20,046 nucleotides of DNA from Zoogloeaceae bacterium (GCA_031290955.1 JAISLJ010000208.1:1-20046), one strand, 5' to 3'; positions 7,566 through 15,008 are shown, counted from the first letter of the stretch. Notes: generated by a model not told the origin, from the sequence alone. Translations and numbers: made by a program.

Positions 7566-8070
7566 AACCGCATCGAAACCCGGCGCGAAGGCGACCGGAA
7601 TCGTCCAGCCCCGTCTCCTGGTGTTGAACGGGCCGAATCTCAACCTGTTGGGCAGCCGCGAGCCGGAGCACTACGGGACCACCACGCTGGAGGAGATCAA
7701 CCTGGCGCTGGCGTTGCGCGCCGAAGCGGCGGATGTTGCCCTGGAATGCTTCCAGACCAATCACGAAGGCGCACTGATCGAGCGCATCCACGTGGCCCGG
7801 ACGGAAGGCGTGCGCTACATCATCATCAATCCGGCGGCCTGGACGCATTCCAGCATTGCGTTGCGGGACGCGCTGGCGGCAGTCGGGATTCCCTTCGTCG
7901 AGGTGCATCTTTCCAATATCCATGCCCGCGAACCGTTCCGGCAGCAATCCTTCTTCTCGGATCACGCCATTGGCGTCATCACCGGACTGGGACACCAGGG
8001 ATATTTCCTCGCGCTGGAATATCTCCTGAACCGGCTCGATACCGACACGCCGACGGATGAACCGGCTTGA
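7552..8070 (+). CDS. aroQ: 3-dehydroquinate dehydratase, type II
   Basis: 172 aa. It dehydrates 3-dehydroquinate to 3-dehydroshikimate in the shikimate pathway (cytosol; dodecamer in the family). The core starts at RLLVLNGPNLNLLG (21-34), followed by SREPEHYG with the catalytic Arg36 and Tyr41; later blocks are FQTNHEGALIERIH, INPAAWTHSSIALRDAL and VEVHLSNIHAREPFR with the catalytic His, then the closing GVITGLGHQGYFLAL. The first 20 residues, Lys/Ala-rich, are an extension over the usual 145-150 aa and are encoded partly by the 19-bp duplication. No Shine-Dalgarno is evident before ATG 7552. The gene leads the conserved aroQ-accB-accC cluster; 106 bp with repeats separate it from accB. Confidence 0.95.
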   Translation: MVKRKTASKPGAKATGIVQPRLLVLNGPNLNLLGSREPEHYGTTTLEEINLALALRAEAADVALECFQTNHEGALIERIHVARTEGVRYIIINPAAWTHSSIALRDALAAVGIPFVEVHLSNIHAREPFRQQSFFSDHAIGVITGLGHQGYFLALEYLLNRLDTDTPTDEPA

Positions 8071-8071
8071 T

Positions 8072-8141
8072 GGCGGCAAAAAGGGGAAAATTGCCGCCCG
8101 CAGGATGATTGCCGTCCGCAGGACATTGCTGTCCGCAGGAC
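8072..8141 (+). repeat. Hairpin plus three tandem copies of the GTCCGCAGGAC motif before accB
   Basis: Three units begin at 8091, 8109 and 8126: TTGCCGCCCGCAGGAT, TTGCCGTCCGCAGGAC and TTGCTGTCCGCAGGAC, at 18- and 17-bp steps. The first also pairs with GGCGGCAA at 8072-8079 to form an 8-bp stem. They lie wholly in the aroQ-accB spacer and would be in the accB leader if the genes are co-transcribed. Each full unit contains a 4-bp palindrome around GCA. Confidence 0.85.
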
Positions 8142-8176
8142 TTTATCGACGTTTTTTTGGATTTTCGAGGTTTTTC

Positions 8177-8632
8177 ATGGATTTGCGCAAACTCAAGAAG
8201 CTCATCGATCTCGTGCAGGAATCCGGGATTGCCGAACTGGAAGTCACGGAAGGGGAAGAGAGAGTGCGCATCGCCAAATTCTCGCCCGCCTCCGCGCAGC
8301 CGCCCTACCTGCCGCCTTCTGCCCTTCCCGCTGCCGGAAACCGGGCTGCCGATCTTTCCAACCTGGAAGATGAGGATGATTCCGGGGCGCTCCCGGAAGG
8401 GCATGTGGTGAAATCGCCGATGGTCGGCACCTTCTACCGCTCGCCGTCGCCGGGGGCCAATGCCTTCGTGGAAGTGGGACAGGGCGTCAAGCAGGGCGAT
8501 ACGCTGTGCATCATCGAGGCCATGAAGCTCCTGAACGAAATCGAATCCGAGGTGGCCGGGATCGTCAAGGAAATCCTGGTGGAAAACGGCCAGCCCGTGG
8601 AATATGGCGAACCGCTCTTCATCATCGGCTGA
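8177..8632 (+). CDS. accB: Biotin carboxyl carrier protein of acetyl-CoA carboxylase
   Basis: 151 aa. It carries the biotin that shuttles CO2 between biotin carboxylase (AccC, next gene) and the carboxyltransferase in the first committed step of fatty-acid synthesis. The N-terminal helix (MDLRKLKKLIDLVQESGIAELEV) is the AccC-interacting part, followed by a Pro/Ala-rich linker (about 35-75) and the biotinyl domain 76-151. The biotinylation site is EAMKLLNE with Lys117, and the conserved thumb is SPMVGTFYRSPSPGA. The length equals that of typical AccB. ATG 8177 has a GAGG ribosome site 7 nt upstream; the frame is open further upstream only through the repeat array. Three or twelve bp separate it from accC, depending on the accC start. 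Confidence 0.97.
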   Translation: MDLRKLKKLIDLVQESGIAELEVTEGEERVRIAKFSPASAQPPYLPPSALPAAGNRAADLSNLEDEDDSGALPEGHVVKSPMVGTFYRSPSPGANAFVEVGQGVKQGDTLCIIEAMKLLNEIESEVAGIVKEILVENGQPVEYGEPLFIIG

Positions 8633-8644
8633 CGGATGGCGAGC

Positions 8645-10003
8645 ATGTTTGAAAAAATCCTGATCGCCAACCGCGGCGAAATCGCGCTCCGCATCCAGCG
8701 CGCCTGCCGGGAACTGGGCATCAAGACCGTCGTTGTCTACTCGGAAGCCGACCGGGAAACCAAGTACGTGAAGCTTGCCGACGAGTCGGTCTGCATCGGC
8801 CCGGCGGCCTCGAATCTGAGCTACCTCAACATGCCCGCCATCATTTCCGCAGCGGAGGTCACGGATGCCCAGGCCATTCATCCGGGCTACGGCTTTCTCT
8901 CCGAGAACGCCGATTTCGCCGAGCGGGTGGAGTCTTCCGGCTTCGTGTTCATCGGCCCCCGCGCCGAGACCATCCGCCTCATGGGCGACAAGGTTTCCGC
9001 CAAGGACGCCATGCGGGCTGCGGGCGTGCCCTGCGTGCCCGGCTCCGAGGGGGCCCTGCCCGACGAGCCAAGGGAAATCTCCGGCATCGCCCGCCAGATT
9101 GGTTATCCTGTAATCATCAAGGCGGCGGGCGGCGGCGGCGGGCGCGGCATGCGCGTGGTGCATACCGAGGCCGCGCTCCTGAACGCCGTGGCCATGACCC
9201 GTTCCGAGGCGCAGACGGCCTTCGGCAATCCGACCGTCTATATGGAGAAGTATCTGGAAAACCCGCGCCATGTGGAAATCCAGGTGCTGGCCGACCAGTA
9301 TGGCAACGCGGTCTATCTGGGCGAACGCGATTGTTCCATGCAGCGCCGCCATCAAAAGGTGATCGAGGAAGCGCCCGCGCCGCTGATTCCCGCGCGGCTC
9401 ACGGCCCGCATCGGCGAACGTTGCGCCGACGCCTGCCGCAGGATCGGCTACCGGGGCGCGGGCACCTTCGAGTTCCTCTACGAAAACGGCGAATTCCATT
9501 TCATCGAGATGAATACCCGCGTGCAGGTGGAGCATCCGGTCACGGAGGCAATTACCGGCATTGATATCGTCCAGGAGCAGATTCGCGTCGCTTCCGGCGA
9601 AAAACTGCGCTTCCGGCAACGGGATATCCACCTGCACGGTCACGCCATCGAATGCCGCATCAACGCCGAAGATCCCTACACGTTCACGCCCTTTCCCGGC
9701 AAGATCACGCTGTATCATCCGCCCGGCGGGCCGGGCATCCGGGTGGATACCCACATCTACCAAGGCTACACGATCCCGCCCCATTATGATTCCATGATCG
9801 GCAAGGTCATTGCCTATGGCGATACGCGGGAACAGGCCATCCGCCGGATGCGCATTGCCCTTTCGGAAATGGGCGTGGAGGGCATCAAGACCAATATTCC
9901 CCTGCATCAGGAACTGATGCAGGATGCGCGCTTCATCAAGGGCGGCACCAGCATCCATTATCTGGAACAACGGCTGGCCGACAAGGGCGAGGTCAAGAAA
10001 TAG
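8645..10003 (+). CDS. accC: Acetyl-CoA carboxylase biotin carboxylase subunit
   Basis: About 452 aa. It carboxylates the biotin of AccB using ATP and bicarbonate. Order of domains: the pre-ATP-grasp domain starting MFEKILIANRGEIALRI, the ATP-grasp domain with the glycine loop KAAGGGGGRGMR at about 159-170, the catalytic and metal-binding block EFHFIEMNTRVQVEHPVTE at about 280-300, and the C-terminal biotin carboxylase domain with HAIECRINAEDP. It is full length. I prefer ATG 8645 because family members begin M-[FL]-[DE]-K-I; an in-frame ATG at 8636 would add only three residues. accB, accC and prmA are spaced 2-12 bp apart and clearly form one transcription unit. Confidence 0.97.
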   Translation: MFEKILIANRGEIALRIQRACRELGIKTVVVYSEADRETKYVKLADESVCIGPAASNLSYLNMPAIISAAEVTDAQAIHPGYGFLSENADFAERVESSGFVFIGPRAETIRLMGDKVSAKDAMRAAGVPCVPGSEGALPDEPREISGIARQIGYPVIIKAAGGGGGRGMRVVHTEAALLNAVAMTRSEAQTAFGNPTVYMEKYLENPRHVEIQVLADQYGNAVYLGERDCSMQRRHQKVIEEAPAPLIPARLTARIGERCADACRRIGYRGAGTFEFLYENGEFHFIEMNTRVQVEHPVTEAITGIDIVQEQIRVASGEKLRFRQRDIHLHGHAIECRINAEDPYTFTPFPGKITLYHPPGGPGIRVDTHIYQGYTIPPHYDSMIGKVIAYGDTREQAIRRMRIALSEMGVEGIKTNIPLHQELMQDARFIKGGTSIHYLEQRLADKGEVKK

Positions 10004-10005
10004 GC

Positions 10006-10923
10006 ATGGCCTGGGTGAATCTTTCCCTCCTCACCGATGCCGCGCAGGCGGAGCCGCTGGGCGATGCCCTGCTGGCGGGCGGCGCGCTCTCCGTGAGCAT
10101 TGAGGACGCGGACGCGGGTACACCCGCAGAGACGCCCTGCTTCGGCGAGCCGGGCATGGAATCCGCCGAGCCTTCCGTCTGGGCGCGTTCCCGCGTCATC
10201 GCCCTGTTCGAGGAGAACGCCCCGGTCACGCGCATCCTGGCGGAAGCCGGAAAGATGCTGACGCCGCCCCGGATGCTGGAATTCGAACTGGCGCGGCTGG
10301 AAGAGGAAGACTGGGTGCGGCAGACCCAGCGGCAATTCGCGCCCATCCAGATTTCCCCGCGCCTGTGGATCGTGCCCTCCTGGCATGAAAGCCCCGACCC
10401 GGCGGCCATCAACCTGCTGCTTGACCCAGGCATGGCCTTTGGCACGGGTTCGCATCCCACGACCCGCTTGTGCCTGGAATGGCTGGAGCATACGCTTGTT
10501 CCGGGGCAAAGCCTGCTCGATTACGGCACGGGTTCCGGCATTCTCGCCATCGCGGCGGCCCGGCTGGGCGCGGGCGAAGTCGCGGGTGTGGATATCGATC
10601 CCCTGGCGCTGCGCGCCGCACGCGCCAACGCGGAGAAGAACGGCGTCCGGATCCGCTTCGAGGATTCCGCTACTGCGCTCGTCGGCGAATATGACCTGGT
10701 GGTCGCCAACATCCTCGCCAATCCCCTGCGCGTACTGGCGGCGGGTTTGTGCGCGCATGTGCGGCCCGGCGGCAAGCTGGCCTTGTCGGGCATCCTGGAA
10801 GCGCAGGCGGCGGAACTCATCGCGGCCTACGCGCCCTGGATTCCCCTTGCCGTACGCGACTGCCGCGAAGCCTGGGTCTGCCTTTCCGGTACGCGACCAT
10901 ATCCACCATGTCCATCTTCCTGA
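10006..10923 (+). CDS. prmA: Ribosomal protein L11 methyltransferase
   Basis: 305 aa. It trimethylates ribosomal protein L11 using S-adenosylmethionine. The N-terminal L11-recognition domain spans about 1-100, then comes the linker GMAFGTGSHPTTRLCLEWL (142-160) that is diagnostic for PrmA, the SAM-binding motif DYGTGSGILAIAAARLGA (172-189), VDIDP (195-199) for the acidic ribose-binding loop, and NILANPL (235-241). The start lies 2 bp after accC. The normal family end (about WVCLSGTR) is followed here by a short PYPPCPSS tail because the gene runs 16 bp into the next gene, whose start codon is inside it. This overlap indicates coupled translation with the zinc-ribbon protein. Confidence 0.96.
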   Translation: MAWVNLSLLTDAAQAEPLGDALLAGGALSVSIEDADAGTPAETPCFGEPGMESAEPSVWARSRVIALFEENAPVTRILAEAGKMLTPPRMLEFELARLEEEDWVRQTQRQFAPIQISPRLWIVPSWHESPDPAAINLLLDPGMAFGTGSHPTTRLCLEWLEHTLVPGQSLLDYGTGSGILAIAAARLGAGEVAGVDIDPLALRAARANAEKNGVRIRFEDSATALVGEYDLVVANILANPLRVLAAGLCAHVRPGGKLALSGILEAQAAELIAAYAPWIPLAVRDCREAWVCLSGTRPYPPCPSS

Positions 10924-11780
10924 CCCGCTGCCCGGTTTGCCTGACGACCTTCCGCATGACGCCGGAACAGTTGGTGATGCGGGACGGCAATGTGCGCTGT
11001 GGTTCCTGCCATCATGTGTTCAACGCGATGGAACACCTGCTGGAGGAGGATGGTTCTCCCGCGGGCAGCCTGCCGCCCGTGCCGCAGCGCCCTGCCGCCA
11101 CATCGTCGCGCGCGGGCAGGGATTCCGCGTCGGCGCGTGCCGCCGCGCCATCGCCGTCGGCAAGGTCCTTGCCGCCCACAGAAGCATCTCCGTCCGCAGC
11201 ATCGCCGTCCGCAGTATTGCCGTCCGCAGTATTGCCGTCCGCAGGACCGATCCGGGATCTGCGCGAGCATCCGGGATATTCGCGCTGGTCGGCCGCGCCG
11301 CTTGAGACCATGATGCGCCTGCGCGAGCCGCGTCTTGTCTGGCCCTTCGCGCTGGCGGCGGCCATCTGCCTGGTGGCGCTGGCGACGCAGACCTACATGT
11401 TCCGGACGCCGCTCAGTCTCAAGAATCATGAATTCGCCATGTTCTTCCGCGATCTGGGCGCAAGCCTGCCGCCCTTGCGAGAAGCGGAGTGGATCACCAT
11501 CGAGGATTCCGATCTCATCGCCATGACCACGCCCGGACGCCTGCACCTTTCCGCCCGGCTCCGGAACGGCGCGCCCTATACGCAGGTCTGGCCCTATCTG
11601 GAACTCACGCTCACCGATTCCTACAATGTGCCCGTGGCGCGCAAGGTACTTTCCCCGAATGAATATCTCCCGGAGGATGCGCCCGCCATCTTCGCTTCCG
11701 GCGACCAGAGCGTCAACCTCGTGCTGGATGTGGGCCGCCTGCCGGTGGCGGGCTACACTCTCTACCGTTTCTATCCCTAG
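10908..11780 (+). CDS. Zinc-ribbon and DUF3426 membrane protein
   Basis: About 290 aa. The N-terminal zinc ribbon has Cys8-x2-Cys11 and Cys31-x2-Cys34 (the MJ0042-type domain). A long Ser/Ala/Pro linker (about 50-125) follows, then one membrane helix (about 144-160) and a C-terminal DUF3426 domain (about 165-290) predicted outside the cytoplasm. This architecture is typical of the gene after prmA in Betaproteobacteria; its function is not established. Part of the linker (residues about 93-113, repeating A-S-P-S-A and V-L-P-S-A) is encoded by a 15-bp in-frame array made of the GTCCGCAG dispersed motif. The start overlaps prmA by 16 bp; nine bp separate the stop from the kinase gene. Confidence 0.88.
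   Translation: MSIFLTRCPVCLTTFRMTPEQLVMRDGNVRCGSCHHVFNAMEHLLEEDGSPAGSLPPVPQRPAATSSRAGRDSASARAAAPSPSARSLPPTEASPSAASPSAVLPSAVLPSAGPIRDLREHPGYSRWSAAPLETMMRLREPRLVWPFALAAAICLVALATQTYMFRTPLSLKNHEFAMFFRDLGASLPPLREAEWITIEDSDLIAMTTPGRLHLSARLRNGAPYTQVWPYLELTLTDSYNVPVARKVLSPNEYLPEDAPAIFASGDQSVNLVLDVGRLPVAGYTLYRFYP
11185..11247 (+). repeat. 15-bp tandem array (four units) inside the DUF3426 gene
   Basis: Units start at 11185, 11200, 11215 and 11230; each ends CCGTCCGCAG, the last two are identical, and the array closes with GAC to complete one GTCCGCAGGAC core. A degenerate fifth unit may lie at 11167-11181. The 15-bp period preserves frame and adds five residues per unit to a disordered linker. Confidence 0.9.
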
Positions 11781-11789
11781 GGTTTTTTC

Positions 11790-12749
11790 ATGTCTGCCAA
11801 TATCCTCGTCTGTGGTTCCGTCGCCTACGATACCGTCATGGTTTTTCCTGGCCGTTTCAAGGAGCACATCCTGCCGGAGCAGATTCACCTCCTGAACGTC
11901 TCCTTCCTGGCGCCCGAGATGCGCCGCGAGTTCGGCGGCTGTGCCGGCAACATCGCCCATACCCTGAAGCTCCTGGGTGCATCCCCCCTCATCATGGCCA
12001 CGGTCGGCGAGGATGCCGGGCCGTATTTTGCGCGACTGGAGGAAAGGGGCATTTCTCGGACGCATATCCGCGAAATTCCCGGCAGCTACACCGCGCAGGC
12101 CTTCGTCACCACGGATCTGGACGATAACCAGATTACCGCCTTTCACCCTGGCGCGATGATGTTCTCCCACGAAAACCATGTGGATGACGTGCCGGAGGCG
12201 GCGCTGGCCATCGTCGCCCCGGATGGCCGCGACGGCATGCTGCAACATGTGCGCGACCTTGCCCGGCGCAGGGTTCCGTTCGTCTTCGATCCGGGGCAGG
12301 GGCTGCCCTTGTTCCGTGGCGAGGAGTTGCTGGAGTGCCTGGCGCTCGCCGACTATGCCGCTTTCAATGATTATGAAATCCGGCTCACCGCCGAACGCAC
12401 CGGGCGCACGGTAGCGCAATTGGCCGGGGAAGTCGAGGCGCTCATCGTCACCAAGGGTGGCGAAGGTTCCGAAATCCATGTTGCGGGCGAGTGCCTGCAA
12501 ATTCCCGCCGCGCCACCAGCGGCCATCGTCGATCCCACCGGCTGCGGCGACGCCTACCGCGCTGGCTTGCTCTACGGCATCCTGCACCGCTGGGATTGGC
12601 GAACGACCGGGCAGCTTGCCGCCCTGTTGGGGGCGCTGAAGATCGAGACTCAGGGGCCGCAAAACCATGTGTTCGATCCCGACAAACTCGCCGACCGCTA
12701 CCGGCAAGCGTTCGGGGAAACCCTGCGGCAGCCCCCTGCGGGAGCGTGA
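11790..12749 (+). CDS. PfkB-family carbohydrate/nucleoside kinase, adenosine-kinase-like
   Basis: 319 aa ribokinase-fold enzyme that phosphorylates a sugar or nucleoside hydroxyl with ATP. The N-terminal beta strand ILVCGSVAYDTVM (5-17), the substrate-lid region with FGGCAGNIAHTLKLLG (48-63), the first PfkB signature, and the second signature DPTGCGDAYRAGLLYG (248-263), whose Asp254 is the catalytic base, are all present. The GG-C-A-G-N pattern and the FNDYEIRL block resemble the bacterial adenosine-kinase-like branch often seen in Betaproteobacteria; ribokinase or fructokinase activity cannot be excluded. It sits 9 bp after the DUF3426 gene and 6 bp before dapF, so it is likely co-transcribed with both, though no pathway link is obvious. 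Confidence 0.9.
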   Translation: MSANILVCGSVAYDTVMVFPGRFKEHILPEQIHLLNVSFLAPEMRREFGGCAGNIAHTLKLLGASPLIMATVGEDAGPYFARLEERGISRTHIREIPGSYTAQAFVTTDLDDNQITAFHPGAMMFSHENHVDDVPEAALAIVAPDGRDGMLQHVRDLARRRVPFVFDPGQGLPLFRGEELLECLALADYAAFNDYEIRLTAERTGRTVAQLAGEVEALIVTKGGEGSEIHVAGECLQIPAAPPAAIVDPTGCGDAYRAGLLYGILHRWDWRTTGQLAALLGALKIETQGPQNHVFDPDKLADRYRQAFGETLRQPPAGA

Positions 12750-12755
12750 TGCGAA

Positions 12756-13640
12756 ATGGACGGGAAACTCCGCTTCGCCAAGATGCACGGCCTGGGCAAC
12801 GATTTCATGGTGATCGACGGTGTGCGCCAGCAAGTCGCGCTTGCGCCCGATGTGGTGCGTCGCTTGGCGGATCGGCATTTCGGCGTCGGCTTTGACCAGT
12901 TGCTGTTGGTCGAAGCGCCAGCGGCGGGGGACGACGTGGATTTTCGCTATCGCATCTTCAATGCCGATGGCGGCGAGGTCGAACAATGCGGCAACGGCGC
13001 GCGCTGCTTTGCACGTTTCGTCCATGAGACGGGACTGACGGAAAAGCGCGAGATTCGCGTGCGCACGGCCAGCGGCGTCATCGTCCCGCGCCTGGAGGAA
13101 GACGGACTGGTGACGGTCAACATGGGCCGCCCTCGCTTCGCGCCTGCGGAAATTCCCTTCATCGGGGGAGAGGAAGGGCGGCTCGTCGAGACGCTCGCGC
13201 TCGCGGCGGAAATGGTGCCGATCAGCGTGGTCAACATGGGCAATCCGCATGCCGTGCTGATGGTGACCGATGTGGATGCTGCGCCGGTTGCCCGGCTGGG
13301 GCCGGAGATCGAGGCGCATCCGCGCTTTCCCGAACGGGTGAATGTCGGCTTCATGCAGGTGACGGATCGTCGGGCGTTTCGCCTGCGCGTCTTCGAGCGC
13401 GGGGCCGGGGAAACGCTGGCCTGCGGCACGGGCGCGTGTGCCGCCGCCGTCGCCGGGATGCGTCGCGCCCTCCTCGATTCCCCGGTACGAGTGACGACAC
13501 ATGGCGGGGAACTCGTCATCGCCTGGGCCGGAGTCGAAGCCTCGGTCTTCATGACCGGTCCCGCCGTGACCGTTTTTACCGGAGTCCTGCGGACGGCGAT
13601 TTTCTCCGACAAAGAGCACTTTGCCCCCGTGACAGGATGA
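12756..13640 (+). CDS. dapF: Diaminopimelate epimerase with a repeat-encoded C-terminal extension
   Basis: 294 aa. It interconverts LL- and meso-diaminopimelate for lysine and peptidoglycan synthesis. The two catalytic cysteines are Cys78 in EQCGNGARCFARF and Cys223 in LACGTGACAAAVAG; HGLGNDF (11-17) and the NMGNPHAV block (160-167) bind substrate. E. coli DapF is 274 aa and ends shortly after MTGPAxxVxxG; here MTGPAVTVFTGVL reaches residue 278 and 16 more residues follow (RTAIFSDKEHFAPVTG), encoded by one unit of a 93-bp tandem duplication containing the dispersed motif. The second unit lies directly after the TGA in the same frame. A GGGAG site 11 nt before ATG 12756 is an acceptable ribosome site. 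The active-site domain itself looks intact. Confidence 0.96.
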   Translation: MDGKLRFAKMHGLGNDFMVIDGVRQQVALAPDVVRRLADRHFGVGFDQLLLVEAPAAGDDVDFRYRIFNADGGEVEQCGNGARCFARFVHETGLTEKREIRVRTASGVIVPRLEEDGLVTVNMGRPRFAPAEIPFIGGEEGRLVETLALAAEMVPISVVNMGNPHAVLMVTDVDAAPVARLGPEIEAHPRFPERVNVGFMQVTDRRAFRLRVFERGAGETLACGTGACAAAVAGMRRALLDSPVRVTTHGGELVIAWAGVEASVFMTGPAVTVFTGVLRTAIFSDKEHFAPVTG

Positions 13641-13736
13641 TATATGACCGGCCCCGCCGCGACCGTTTTTACCGGAGTCCTGCGGACGGCGATTTTCTCC
13701 GACAAAGAGCACTTCGCCCCTGTAACAGGATGCTAT
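13551..13736 (+). repeat. 93-bp tandem duplication spanning the dapF stop
   Basis: Unit 1 is 13551-13643 and unit 2 is 13644-13736, starting at the codons for MTGPA. By eye they differ at six positions: four are silent third-position changes, one is Val to Ala, and one is the stop TGA in unit 1 against TGC in unit 2. Unit 2 stays in the dapF frame and would reach a TGA at 13740-13742. Each unit contains one inverted copy of the GTCCGCAGGAC motif (13584-13603 and 13677-13696). Confidence 0.95.
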
Positions 13737-13813
13737 CCATGAGGGAGCACGCTTCCCTCTCCATGCAGATCCGCCTCCCGGACGGGGAGGTTCCAGATTG
13801 GAGTTTGTTTGCG

Positions 13814-14482
13814 ATGAACATGACCGCAGAATCCGTGGCCCAATACCTGCGGGCCAATCCGCAATTCTTCGAACAATACGCCGAGATGTTCGCGGAAATC
13901 ACCTTGCCGCATCCGCATGGCGGGCGCACCATTTCGCTCAGTGAGCGACAAATGGTGAGCCTGCGGGAAAAAAACCGGCATCTGGAAAGGCAGTTGGCGG
14001 AATTCCTGAATTTCGGCGAGGCGAACGATGCCATCGGCGAGAAGATGCACCGTTTTTCCGTGGCGCTCGTCGCCGCCGAAACGCCGCAGGCGGCGCTGCA
14101 ACTCGTCAACCTGCACCTGAAGGAGGATTTCGCCGTGCCCGCGCTCACCCTGAAACTATGGGAGGCTTTGCCCGGCCTGCCGGAATTGCCGGGTTTCGTC
14201 GCCATCACGCCGGAACATCGCGCCTTCGTCGAAACCCTGGGCAAACCTTACTGCGGCACTGCCACGCCCGAGAGCGCGGCGGCCTGGTTCGGGGCCGAAG
14301 CTCCTCGCATCCGTTCGGAAGCCCTGGTTCCGCTTGGCAATGGCGGCGGCAGCATCGGCCTCATTGCCCTGGGGAGCGAAGATGCCCGGCGCTTCTATGC
14401 CGACATGGGAACGCTCTACCTGGCGCGTCTGGGCGAACTCGTCTCCACCGCCCTGCTCAGGACAACGCATAGCGCCCTCTGA
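13814..14482 (+). CDS. DUF484 family protein
   Basis: About 222 aa, the usual size. It opens MNMTAESVAQYLRANPQFFEQ, followed by the family's LPHPHGGRTISLSERQM segment (about 32-48), a short coiled-coil region (REKNRHLERQLAEFL), and a GAF-like C-terminal domain ending in LYLARLGELVSTALL. Members are encoded next to dapF and often before xerC in many Proteobacteria; their role is not settled. xerC does not follow here. I start at ATG 13814 (GGAG 10 nt upstream and the family-typical N-terminus). Upstream in-frame ATGs at 13730, 13739 and 13763 exist; the one at 13739 overlaps, as ATGA, the stop that unit 2 of the dapF duplication would use, so a longer form is possible. Confidence 0.88.
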   Translation: MNMTAESVAQYLRANPQFFEQYAEMFAEITLPHPHGGRTISLSERQMVSLREKNRHLERQLAEFLNFGEANDAIGEKMHRFSVALVAAETPQAALQLVNLHLKEDFAVPALTLKLWEALPGLPELPGFVAITPEHRAFVETLGKPYCGTATPESAAAWFGAEAPRIRSEALVPLGNGGGSIGLIALGSEDARRFYADMGTLYLARLGELVSTALLRTTHSAL

Positions 14483-14660
14483 AGAGGAATCGATGAACCA
14501 GAGACGACTCCACTTGTTCTGTCGTCCGACATCCCGCGGACCCGCGAGCGTATCCTGGAAACCGTCCTCGTGCACAAGCAAGCATGGCGGCGCCTTCCTC
14601 CACAAGATTCGCGCGGATTCCCGTTTTTCATCGAAGACCTCGACATGGGTTAGGTTCTAC

Positions 14661-14690
14661 TTGCGGGATGCCTTTCTCATCGGATAGAAT
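14661..14690 (+). promoter_or_regulatory. Candidate promoter upstream of the accessory island
   Basis: TTGCGG (14661-14666) and TAGAAT (14685-14690, 5 of 6) are 18 bp apart. A transcript starting near 14697 would run through the 21-bp minisatellite before reaching the gene at 15009, giving a leader of about 310 nt. There is no experimental support. Confidence 0.4.
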
Positions 14691-14780
14691 GCGCCCTTGT
14701 CTTTTGCATCAGGATGCATCCTGTTGTCCTTGGGTTTTTGCGGGGATTTTGTGTCCGTAGGCGCGGGGCTTGGTGTGAGA

Positions 14781-14918
14781 GATGGGAGTTCCGGGGCTAC
14801 CGGCGAAGGTTCTGGAGGTACCGACGAAAGTTCCGGAGGTACCGACGGAAGTTCTGGCGGTACCGATGAAAGTTCCGGAGGTACCTCTGGAAGTTCCGTT
14901 GCTGGCGATGGGAAGTTG
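14781..14918. repeat. 21-bp minisatellite, five full units plus degenerate ends
   Basis: Full units start at 14793, 14814, 14835, 14856 and 14877, with consensus GGAGGTACCGACGAAAGTTCC; partial units flank both sides. The units differ mostly at positions 3, 12, 14 and 21. The array is free of stops in several frames: on the plus strand it would encode S-S-G-G-T-D-E, on the minus strand E-L-S-S-V-P-P. None of the frames has a strong start (TTG 14697 on plus, TTG 14932 on minus), so I do not call a gene here. Confidence 0.9.
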
Positions 14919-15008
14919 ATCGTCAGCGGCAAGGGTTCCGTTGTCCGTCATGGTTTTTTTGTGCGGCGCGGGCATTTCAGAATCATGCACACTTGAAGGA
15001 GATGGACC

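Noticed and set aside
7317..8060. Frame starting GTG 7317 overlapping the permease stop
   Set aside because: It begins MTNDDIALFGVLAGFLGFLGMMF, which is attractive as a tiny membrane protein with a coupled start, but it has no stop before aroQ and then continues through aroQ in the wrong frame. Its first 30 codons could be a relic; there is no ribosome site.
8091..8141. CRISPR array
   Set aside because: Units are 16 nt with 1-2 nt between them, so there are no spacers; no cas genes are present. The 15-bp and 21-bp arrays are also spacerless tandem repeats.
10827..13712. 961-codon open frame on the minus strand opposite prmA, DUF3426, kinase and dapF
   Set aside because: It lies antisense to four well-supported genes and arises from their high-GC codon use; no start signal or domain is visible. 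The same applies to long minus frames at 7979-9970, 5884-7293 and 3201-4718.
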